Of a stretch of 48,397 bases of DNA, positions 42,050-48,397 are shown one piece after another. The translations under genes were made by a program, and so were the position numbers. The notes under the pieces are model-generated. The model searched no databases. It saw nothing but the letters and a program-made list of their open reading frames with translations, and was not told the origin of the DNA. Source of the DNA: Streptomyces hygroscopicus subsp. hygroscopicus (GTDB lineage Bacteria > Actinomycetota > Actinomycetes > Streptomycetales > Streptomycetaceae); assembly GCF_030269125.1 (NCBI RefSeq), contig NZ_BSSM01000029.1, forward strand, positions 1-48,397, read 5' to 3'. The number at the start of each line of letters is the position of its first letter. The first letter of the stretch is position 1.

Positions 42050-42573
42050 GTCTGCGAGAACTGGAGGAGACCGTACCGGCCTTGCTGGACATTCGGTCGG
42101 CCGACCGACGGAGCATCGACTGGGAGTTCATCCGGCGCGAGACGGGTGTCTCACTGCCCCCGGACTTCGTCGCTCTGGCGGAGGCATACCCTCCTTTCAC
42201 GGTGAACGACTTCCTGGGGCTGCACATCCCGTCCCCCGGCGAGGAGAAGTACTTCGTCGCCGGCATGCAGGGTCTCCTCGATAATCTGGCGGAGCTTCGT
42301 GAGGCCGGGATGTCGCATGGATATGTTCCGTTCCCCGAGCCGGGCGGACTTTTTCCGTGGGGTGATTCCGCGGAGGGTGATGTCTTCTACTGGAAGACTT
42401 CGGAAGCGGACAGCGCGTCATGGTCCGTTCTGGTCAGTGGTCATAACGACGACTGGTGCGTCTACGCGGGAGACGTGACCTCCTATCTCGCAGGGTTGGT
42501 CCGCGGGACGGTTCCACCGGACGGTCTACCGCCGGACTTTCCGGGCTCGACGCCGGTCATCGAGGCGGACTGA
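42046..42573 (+). CDS. SMI1/KNR4 (SUKH) family protein, likely immunity protein
   Basis: This 175-aa protein starts at a TTG that overlaps the stop of the previous gene (TTGA). DWEFIRRETGVSLPPDFVAL, AEAYPPFTVNDFLGLHIPSP and FPWGDSAEGDVFYWKTSEAD follow the SUKH pattern (P-x-D/E-Y/F segment, then W-D-x-G-D-x-x-x-W). SUKH proteins are the commonest immunity proteins of bacterial polymorphic toxins, usually encoded directly downstream of the toxin, and they neutralise nucleases. The tight coupling to a protein with a nuclease-like end is therefore telling. It is cytoplasmic, with no signal peptide. Binding to this particular toxin is inferred. Confidence 0.85.
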   Translation: MSLRELEETVPALLDIRSADRRSIDWEFIRRETGVSLPPDFVALAEAYPPFTVNDFLGLHIPSPGEEKYFVAGMQGLLDNLAELREAGMSHGYVPFPEPGGLFPWGDSAEGDVFYWKTSEADSASWSVLVSGHNDDWCVYAGDVTSYLAGLVRGTVPPDGLPPDFPGSTPVIEAD

Positions 42574-42849
42574 GGTCTTCTCGGCAATGTGACAGGCCAA
42601 CGTGCGTGACTGCACGCGGGTGTCGGGGCAGTGCGGCGGGTCCGGTCCTGCGGTGGAGCGACGTCCTGGGCCTCGACCTGCCCGCCGACCGCCAGGGGCT
42701 CCTACGGACCCGGAACAGCGGTCAGTCGACTCACACCGCTGATCTCACTGCCCCGCCCTCGGTGCAGGGAGGCCGCATCGCCTGTTCCCCGGTCCAGGAT
42801 CCCGGGCGTCTCCGGGCCGGTCAGCCGGTCGGGACGATGCCGTTCGGTT
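42574..42849. other. Gap between SUKH gene and RCC1 remnant
   Basis: No gene can be supported in these 276 bp. One plus frame has VLRWSDVLGLDLPADRQGLL, which looks protein-like but is too short to place. It may be the decayed upstream part of the RCC1 gene. Confidence 0.35.
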
Positions 42850-43390
42850 GTCGACTGGGGCGACAACGACCTCGGTCAGCTGGGCGACGGCACCACCGTC
42901 AGCCGCAACGAGCCGGTGCCGGTCCATGTGCCCGTCGGCACCACGGTCACCTCGATCGCCGGGGCCGACGGCCACAGCCTCGCCCTGACCTCCGCCGGCG
43001 AGGTGCTCGCCTGGGGGTACGACGGGTCCGGCCATCTGGGCGACGGCACCACCACGAGCAGCAGCGTGCCGGTCGTGGTCCACCTGCCCGCGGGGGTCGT
43101 CGTCACGTCGGTCGCCGGGGCCCACGGGTTCCAGAGTTTCGCGCTTCCACCGCCCAGGTCCTGGCCTGGGAAGACAACACCTATGGCCATCTGGGCGAGG
43201 GTACGACCACCCGCCGCGCCGAGCCGGTCCTGGTCCATCTGCCGGCGGGCACCACCGTCACGGCCATCACCGGCGGCGACGACCACGGTCGCGCTCACCT
43301 CGGACGGACAGGTACGGGCCCGGGGGGACAACCGCTACGGCCAGGCCGGCGACGGCACCACCACCAACCGCCCGGACCTCCCCCTACGGC
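42850..43390 (+). pseudogene. RCC1-repeat protein, remnant
   Basis: Repeats of about 50 residues are visible: VDWGDNDLGQLGDGTTVSRN, EVLAWGYDGSGHLGDGTTTS, then after a frameshift near 43140 VLAWEDNTYGHLGEGTTTRR, and after another near 43290 ALTSDGQVRARGDNRYGQAG. The W-G-x-N-x-x-G-Q-L-G-D-G core is the RCC1 beta-propeller blade. Start, signal peptide and several blades are missing, so no complete propeller can form. Actinomycete RCC1 proteins are usually secreted. Confidence 0.75.
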
Positions 43391-43688
43391 AGCCGACAGC
43401 CCGACCCCTGCGATGCGCCGCCCCGCACCCCGCGAAGGGGAGCGGGGCGGCTCGTCGTACAGCCTGACCAGCACGCTGGACCTCCAGGCAGCGGCCCTGC
43501 CACGGCATGGGCTTGGCGAGCAGGAGCCCGCATCCGTAGGCCCGAGCCGCACCGCTTGCCATGGCACCCGCGCACAGGGCATGGCACGACGATTCCCGGG
43601 CCGAAGATCACAGCACCGGGCTGCTGGCCGGCCAGGGTGCGGTCCGTAGTGTGGACTGGTCGCCCACCTGCCATACCAATCCTTCCCT
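43391..43688. other. Non-coding gap before the usp promoter
   Basis: These 298 bp show no frame with family likeness on either strand. The right-hand end (from about 43640) turns AT-richer and merges into the promoter region at 43689. Confidence 0.4.
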
Positions 43689-43731
43689 ATTGGCCCTGCT
43701 CTACCAGCCAATGAACTTACAGACTCTGCAT
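43689..43731 (+). promoter_or_regulatory. MocR-type promoter/operator, copy A
   Basis: ATTGGC(C) at 43689-43695 and GCCAAT at 43707-43712 form an inverted repeat, followed by TACAGACTC at 43718-43726. About 28 of 38 bases, including ATTGGCCCTGC and TACAGACTC, are the same and at the same spacing as at 46830-46867 upstream of the MocR gene. It precedes the coupled pair 43779/43964. Control by the MocR protein is inferred. Confidence 0.6.
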
Positions 43732-43778
43732 CAAGAGGCATTGGCCTGGGCTATACCCCGGAAGGACGGAAGATTGGC

Positions 43779-43967
43779 ATGGCTCAAGGTGTGACCGATC
43801 GCGAGGAGCGCGAGATACAGCGACGCCACGAGCAACGCATCGCGGATCCCATACCCGTAGGCGCGTGGACCCGGAGCCTGCTCGCAGCCGCGTGGCGGCG
43901 CCTTCGCCGTCGGCATCCGGAAACGGCGCGACACCATGCGTCGCAGCGGGGCGGGAGGCTCGCATGA
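43779..43967 (+). CDS. Small basic hypothetical protein coupled to usp
   Basis: This 62-aa protein starts MAQGVTDREEREIQRRHEQR behind GGAAGGACGGAAG. It has a charged helix, a short segment AWTRSLLAAAWRRLRRR and a basic tail. I do not recognise the family. Support comes from position: it follows the MocR-type promoter and its stop overlaps the start of the usp gene (ATGA), so the two are translated together. A competing minus-strand frame (43731-43937) with a hydrophobic stretch has no such context. Confidence 0.55.
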   Translation: MAQGVTDREEREIQRRHEQRIADPIPVGAWTRSLLAAAWRRLRRRHPETARHHASQRGGRLA

Positions 43968-44503
43968 CGACGGAGTCAGGACGTGTCGTCGTCGGAGTCA
44001 GCGGCTCGCTGGCCAGCCTCGCCGCGCTGCGGCGCGGAGTCCTGGAGGCTCGCCGCGATGGCAGGACGCTCGTAGCGGTGGCGGCCTGGGAGCCGCCGGA
44101 GGGCGAGACCCTCTACGCCAAATGGCCCGACCCCGCATGGGTCCGGATGTGGGAGGACGAGGCCCGGCTGCGGCTGAACCGCGCCTTCGAGGAGGCCCTC
44201 GGCGGACTCCCGGCGGATCTTCATGTCACACGTCTGGTCATCAGAAACGCTCCCGGACCGGCCCTGTGCGCCGTCGCGCGCCGTCCCGACGACCTACTGA
44301 TCGTCGGGGCGGCGCGCCCCAGCGGTCTCCGGGCGCGGACCCACCGCAACCCGGTGCGCCGGTACGTCCTGACCACAGCGGGCTGCGCCGTGCTGACCGT
44401 CCCCGGACCACGCCTGCTGCCGGGTGAGGCCCGGACACTGCGCCTGGTCCCGTCCCCGAGCTTCGCGCCGGACGCGGCCGGCCGACACGAAACGGCACGA
44501 TAA
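43964..44503 (+). CDS. Universal stress protein family protein
   Basis: This 179-aa protein starts MTTESGRVVVGVSGSLASLA in an ATGA overlap. VVVGVSGS is strand 1 and its loop, where Ser replaces the usual Asp. VAVAAWEPPEGETLYAKWPD and LLIVGAARPSGLRARTHRNP are the later strands, and NPVRRYVLTTAGCAVLTVPG is close to the ATP-binding G-S-V end of the family. The C-terminal 20 residues are an extension. It sits in a two-gene unit behind a site similar to that in front of the MocR gene, and a broken relative of it lies behind that MocR site (47050-47348). Confidence 0.85.
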   Translation: MTTESGRVVVGVSGSLASLAALRRGVLEARRDGRTLVAVAAWEPPEGETLYAKWPDPAWVRMWEDEARLRLNRAFEEALGGLPADLHVTRLVIRNAPGPALCAVARRPDDLLIVGAARPSGLRARTHRNPVRRYVLTTAGCAVLTVPGPRLLPGEARTLRLVPSPSFAPDAAGRHETAR

Positions 44504-44627
44504 ACAGGCCGGATCCCTCTCTGTAACCCCTGGATGAAGCGCCCCGCCCCGACGGAACAGCCTGACCGATCGTGCAGTACCCGTGGCGTCGGCTACCTGC
44601 CGCCCTGCGGTCGTCACGAGAACGGGG

Positions 44628-44849
44628 TCATCGGCCGGTCGGGAAGCCGCGGTGGCGGGCAGCGACCGTGACGGTCAGGGCCAGGGCGAGCAGCACCGGG
44701 GCCGACCAGGGCCGCGCGTACGGGCCGGTGTGGTCGAGAAGGAGACCGCCGCCAGATGCGGCGGCGGCGATGCCGAGGTTCCAGCAGGTGACCGGGAGGG
44801 CCTGGGCAAGATCGGCGGCCGCGCCCGCAGCGTCGGCGACGGCGGTCGA
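44628..44849 (-). pseudogene. MFS transporter, C-terminal remnant
   Basis: AAADLAQALPVTCWNLGIAA, AASGGGLLLDHTGPYARPWS and PVLLALALTVTVAARHRGFP are the last two helices of an MFS drug exporter of the actinobacterial type. The frame is continuous with transposase sequence before it, so the transporter was cut and joined to the transposase. Ten or so helices are missing. Confidence 0.65.
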
Positions 44850-45297
44850 ACGCCGCAGGTACGCCCGCCGGAGGCGGTCGGTGTCGGTGGCGCGGGCGTC
44901 GGTGCCGGACCACCACAGCCAGGCCGGCTTCGGGGCTGCTCTGGGCAGGGGGTCGATGGCCAGGCGGATCACCGTTTCCTCCACGATGGGCAGGGTCCCG
45001 TCGGACGCGTCCCAGGACGAGCGATGGGTGAGCCTGGGGTGGAACCGGTTCCAGGAGCGGGCGGCGGCGGTGCCGTAGAGGCGGGTGTCGGTGACGGTCT
45101 CGGTGTCCGGGGTGCCCCGGGTGTCGGGCTGGCCGAAGACGAACTCGCCGCCGTGCCGGCGCGGTCGTCCCCGCGTTCCGGGCCGGCGGAGCGGGACCGC
45201 CCTGCGCAGGACACGGTCCGAACGCAACCTTGCCAGCACCTGCACGGACAGGCCCTGCGGGAGGAAGACCAGGCGGGATGCGCCGACCAGCGAGTCC
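44850..45297 (-). pseudogene. Transposase fragment fused to MFS end
   Basis: From a TAG at 45298-45300 the minus strand reads GASRLVFLPQGLSVQVLARL, DRVLRRAVPLRRPGTRGRPR and GGEFVFGQPDTRGTPDTETV, LYGTAAARSWNRFHPRLTHR, TVIRLAIDPLPRAAPKPAWL, WWSGTDA. This is the central part of a transposase common in Streptomyces (NF041680-type, as far as I can recall). It then passes without a break into MFS sequence after RRAYLRR. Both ends of the transposase gene are missing. Confidence 0.65.
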
Positions 45298-45357
45298 TAG
45301 CAAGCAGCCTCACCCTCGCAGTCCTGCTGAGGGGGGAATGACATCCGACGACAGAAC

Positions 45358-46815
45358 CTAGGCCACCCAGTACGGCCGCCCCGGCTCCTCGTCCGCGCCG
45401 TCGACGCCCGCGTCGAGGGCCGCGGCGATCCGGCGTACCGCCTCCTCGGCGACCTCGGCTGGCTGCGTGTAGGGCCAGCGCAGCCGGTGCTCGAACGTGC
45501 CGGGGTCCGCGCCGAACCGGGAGCCGCCCTCGATCCGCACCCCGTGCCGCAGCGCGGCACGCGTCAGCGGACCGGCGATCGGGCGGCCCAGGTCGATCCA
45601 CAGGCACATGCCGCCCTGCGGCGTCTGCCAGCGCCAGTCGGGGAACTCACGGCGCAGCTGCCCGGCCAGGTGGTCGCGCTGCGCACGCAGGAGCGACAGC
45701 CGCCGCCGCAGGATCTGTGGCTCCCGGGCGATCAGCCGCAGCGCGACCAGCTGGTCGAGGACCGACCCCGACATGTCCGCCGTGACCCGCTGCGCCGTCA
45801 GCTCCGTGATCAGCCGCGTGCCCGCCCGCACCCAGCCCACCCGCAGACCCGACCAGTGCCCCTTGCTGAGCGAGCCGACGGTGACGATCTGCTCGGCGCC
45901 GCGCCCCGCCACCAGCGACGCGAACGGCGGGGGCGTGGCCACGTCGAGCGCTATGTCCGCGATCGCCTCGTCGACGACCAGCCACGTGCCGGTCGCCCGC
46001 GCGTCCGCGATGATCCGCTGCCGCTGCTCGCGCGGCATGAGCCGGCCCGTCGGGTTCTGGAAGTCCGGGATCAGATACGCGAGCCGGGGCGCCGACTGCC
46101 GCAGCGTCGCCCCGAACAGCTCCGCGTCCCAGCCGTCCTCCGTCACCGGCACCGGCGCGGGGCGAAGCCCCAACTGCCTTATGACGGTAAGGGCGTTGGC
46201 GTACGACGGGTTCTCCACCGCGATCCGGTCGCCGGGCCGCCCGAGCAGGGTGAGCGTGAGCGCCAACGCCTGCTGCGCGCCCGACGTGACGAGGATCTGC
46301 TCGGGCAGCGTCGGCAGCCCGCGCCGCGTGTACCGCTCGGCGATCGCCGCGCGCAGCTCCGGCAGACCGTAAGGGTGGTAGCCCGGCGTCGTCGCATGCC
46401 GGGCCAGGTCGTCGGCGGCCGCCGCGTACGCGGCGGACAGCTCGTCGGCCAGGGCGCCGGGCGCCGCGATGGCCAGGTCGATCACGTCCTCCCCGGCGAG
46501 CGGGGTGCGCACACTGGTCGGCCGCGCGCCCTCCGGCAGCTCCGTCCACGTACCCGCGCCGCGCCGGCTGACCGCGTAACCGCTCTCCCTGAGCAGGTCG
46601 TACGCGGCGGTCACGGTGGCCCGGCTGATGCCGAGCGCCACCGCGAGCTCGCGTTCCGCGGGCAGCCGGGTGTGCAGCGCGATCCGGCCGTCGAGCAGCA
46701 GGGTCCGTACGCCCTGCGCGAGCGCCCGGTAGCCGGGCCGTTCCCCGGCGACCCCGGTCACCAGCGCGGCGAGCCGCCTGCCGCCCAGAGCGTGGGCTCC
46801 GCTCCCAGCTGCCAT
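45358..46815 (-). CDS. MocR-type (GntR/aminotransferase) PLP-dependent regulator
   Basis: This 485-aa protein starts MAAGSGAHALGGRRLAALVT behind GGGAACG. The GntR winged helix lies at about residues 25-90 (LHTRLPAERELAVALGISRA). The rest is a fold-type I aminotransferase: GYHPYGLPELRAAIAERYTR, QNPTG (253-257) and Lys318 in SLSKGHWSGLRVG, which should bind PLP. MocR proteins sense PLP or an amino compound and control a neighbouring, often divergent, gene. The promoter-like site 46830-46867 lies between it and a decayed divergent usp copy. A related site at 43689 precedes the intact usp gene, so the regulator probably controls both. Confidence 0.9.
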   Translation of the reverse strand: MAAGSGAHALGGRRLAALVTGVAGERPGYRALAQGVRTLLLDGRIALHTRLPAERELAVALGISRATVTAAYDLLRESGYAVSRRGAGTWTELPEGARPTSVRTPLAGEDVIDLAIAAPGALADELSAAYAAAADDLARHATTPGYHPYGLPELRAAIAERYTRRGLPTLPEQILVTSGAQQALALTLTLLGRPGDRIAVENPSYANALTVIRQLGLRPAPVPVTEDGWDAELFGATLRQSAPRLAYLIPDFQNPTGRLMPREQRQRIIADARATGTWLVVDEAIADIALDVATPPPFASLVAGRGAEQIVTVGSLSKGHWSGLRVGWVRAGTRLITELTAQRVTADMSGSVLDQLVALRLIAREPQILRRRLSLLRAQRDHLAGQLRREFPDWRWQTPQGGMCLWIDLGRPIAGPLTRAALRHGVRIEGGSRFGADPGTFEHRLRWPYTQPAEVAEEAVRRIAAALDAGVDGADEEPGRPYWVA

Positions 46816-46829
46816 GCCACGTTCCCATC

Positions 46830-46867
46830 ATTGGCCCTGCATTCCAGGCCAGTCAATCTACAGACTC
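46830..46867 (-). promoter_or_regulatory. MocR-type promoter/operator, copy B
   Basis: ATTGGCC (46830-46836) and GGCCAGT (46847-46853) form an inverted repeat, followed by TACAGACTC at 46859-46867. It lies 15 bp upstream of the MocR start codon. The order and spacing match copy A at 43689 closely, so the two sites are probably bound by the same protein. Confidence 0.6.
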
Positions 46868-47049
46868 ACAGCAGGCCGCCTGACAGTGGCCTGCCTGGGT
46901 GGGAACGAGGAGACACGTCGTACACCGCGACAGGAGTGACTTCAGCGACCGGACCGAGCGCATGCCGCAGCGCCGCCCCGAGAACGGGCCGCGCTCCGGC
47001 GGGGGCGGCCTGCGCCGCCCCCGCCGGACGACCGTTCCGCGCCGCCCTG

Positions 47050-47348
47050 CCGGATCGTCGTCGGGGTCAGCGGATCATCCGCGAGCCTGGCCGCGCCGCG
47101 CCGCGCCGTGGCCGAGGCCCGCCACTGCGGCCGCCCACTCTCATAGCCCTCACCCCCTGGGAGCCGCCGGAAGGCGAGGCCCTGTACTGCCGCAGGCCCT
47201 ACCCGCAGCGGGCCCGCCACTGGTACGCGGCGGCGCGCGCCCGGCTGAGCCACGCTCGCCCGCGGACTCGCCGCGCTCACCGACCACTGCCCTGGACCAC
47301 CGCCACCAGCTCCGGCCCGCGGGAACCGGCCCCGAGCCTCCTCCTTGA
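47050..47348 (+). pseudogene. Universal stress protein, decayed copy
   Basis: RIVVGVSGSSASLAAPRRAV is followed by a stop and a frameshift near 47145, then LTPWEPPEGEALYCRRPYPQ and RARHWYAAARARLSHA, then another shift near 47255 to a TGA at 47346-47348. It aligns with the intact protein at 43964 (VVVGVSGSLASLAALRRGV; AAWEPPEGETLYAKWPD). It is therefore a broken homologue, divergent from the MocR gene behind copy B of the shared promoter motif. Confidence 0.75.
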
Positions 47349-47607
47349 TGCAGCCTCGGGAGAAGAGGCGCAAAACGAAGCATGCGGGGAGGGTGGTGAT
47401 CGGCCGCGTGACCGCCCTGAACGCGGGTCGAGGACAGGCACCTCTACGGAGTCACGGCCTGATGTTCTGGGTCGGCGGGTGGAGGGGCCGTAAAGCGGCG
47501 GTGGCAGGTCTGGCTGCCCTCACCGGCTGGCCAGGCATCCTCCCCGGCTGGTGCTGCGCGTGCCCCGGTGACAGGAGCTGAACGGCCGGGCACGCGGCAG
47601 TCGGGCA

Positions 47608-48069
47608 TTGTCGTATCCGGTTGCAGTCGGCCGCCGCGTTCTGGTCACCGCTCGGCACCCGCGTCGTACACAGGTCGCCCACCTCTTCCAGCGACGGACC
47701 TCCTGGCAGCCGCAGGTCATGAGCGAGGCCGCGGTCACGCACAGGCTCGATCGGACGCTGGAGGCACCGGTCTGCGCGACCAGGCAGGCCAGCCGTTGAC
47801 CTGCACGCCGCACGACTTCCGAAGGATGTTCGCCACCGAGGCCGTCACCGGCGGGCTGCCCGTCCACATCGCCGCCCGCGTCCTCGGGCACAAGACATCG
47901 AGATCATCCAGAACCTCCGCGAGCGCATCAGCGAGGCTCGCGCCAACGGCTGGCTCGGCGAGGGTCGAGGGGACTCCAGGTCAGCTTCGACGCTGCGATG
48001 GCCCAGGTCTTCGGCTACCTCGCCCCGGCTGAGACCCGGCAACGGCACCAGCACGCCCTCGCGGCATAA
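47608..48069 (+). pseudogene. Tyrosine recombinase, C-terminal remnant
   Basis: One frame has HLFQRRTSWQPQVMSEAAVT and HRLDRTLEA. A second continues GTGLRDQAGQPLTCTPHDFR, RMFATEAVTGGLPVHIAARV and LGHKT; a third runs to a TAA at 48067-48069. HDFRR is the HxxR box and LGHK the second His box, but the frame breaks before a Tyr can be assigned. With at least two frameshifts it is inactive. The N-terminal half is absent. Confidence 0.7.
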
Positions 48070-48397
48070 CGAACGAGTGTCCGAGATCACGGGGAAACTT
48101 CAAGGCGCGGTCGGCGAGGATCGGGATGCCCTGATGGCTTTGTTCACGAGATTGGGTTCTGGTCCACTTCTTGTGGTGTGGTGACGGGTTGTCACGAGGT
48201 AGGGGCGTGATGGATCACCGCCGCGGCGACAGGCCACGGTGCCCGAAGCTTCGCAGTGGTCTCCCGAGGGGGATGGGGAGCAGGGCTGGGCGTACCGGAC
48301 CCGCGTTTTTTTGGGGGGAGTGCGTGGTCGTTGTGGTCGCTGCGGCCCTGGGCAGAGTGCCGGGGCCGCAGCGCGGGCTTGTGGCGACGGGTGTTAC
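48070..48397. other. Right-end sequence, no gene seen
   Basis: No frame in the last 328 bp shows family likeness. A G/T run at 48306-48319 (TTTTTTTGGGGGG) is the only oddity. It may hold a promoter for a gene outside the window. Confidence 0.4.

Noticed and set aside
43391..43688. Possible EAL-like end on the minus strand (ARAYGCGLLLAKPMPW)
   Set aside because: A single short likeness with no supporting frame on either side is not enough for a call.
43731..43937. Minus-strand frame with one hydrophobic segment
   Set aside because: It overlaps the plus-strand gene at 43779, which has promoter, ribosome site and ATGA coupling in its favour.
45487..47493. Plus-strand frame of 668 codons
   Set aside because: It is opposite the MocR gene; only the short part after 47050 holds real similarity and that part is frameshifted.

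Overview
The DNA is very GC-rich, with strong third-position GC, frequent GTG/TTG starts and ATGA/GTGA overlaps. It carries actinomycete families (WhiB-like, DUF5709, DUF4232, ECF41-type sigma, XRE-NACHT and NB-ARC regulators). This points to Streptomyces or a close relative. The window looks like a chromosome arm or other accessory region: intact operons alternate with many broken mobile-element genes. No rRNA, tRNA, CRISPR array or replication origin was seen.

Layout. 1-1570: a partial gene of unknown function and a TetR regulator, each preceded by the same imperfect palindrome. 1620-3490: Tn3-transposase and integrase debris around one hypothetical gene. 3540-8245: an MMPL exporter, an ECF41-type sigma factor and a divergent flavin-reductase/SnoaL fusion. 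8390-9965: recombinase remnants around a macro-domain gene. 10144-12088: a FabF-like ketosynthase divergent from a TetR regulator, with two perfect palindromes between them. 12234-13203: one end of a Tn7/Tn5053-like element with decayed TnsA-like and TnsB-like genes. 13204-18640: a HAD phosphatase, an IS3 wreck, an NB-ARC/TPR regulator cut by that IS, recombinase-like fragments and an IS5 wreck.

18655-32498 is the best preserved part. It holds DUF5709, a DUF4232 lipoprotein, two related alpha/beta hydrolases, a PoxB-type pyruvate oxidase, a universal stress protein, a divergent monooxygenase/FMN-reductase/WhiB set, and a five-gene minus-strand run (amidohydrolase, YcaC-like hydrolase, DoxX, YoaK, MFS). 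Redox and xenobiotic handling is the common theme, by inference.

34065-42573 is the most interesting part. A membrane XRE-NACHT protein faces, across a palindromic promoter region, a tightly coupled run: vWA protein, PP2C phosphatase (frameshifted), kinase N-terminus (truncated), small CxxC membrane protein, large proline-rich membrane-anchored protein with a nuclease-like C-terminus, and a SUKH (SMI1/KNR4) immunity protein. I read it as a TerY-P-like signalling triad joined to a toxin-immunity pair and a NACHT sensor, now partly decayed.

42850-48069: an RCC1-repeat remnant, a MocR regulator with two similar promoter regions 3 kb apart (one before an intact universal stress protein gene, one before a decayed copy), a transposase/MFS chimera and a tyrosine-recombinase remnant.
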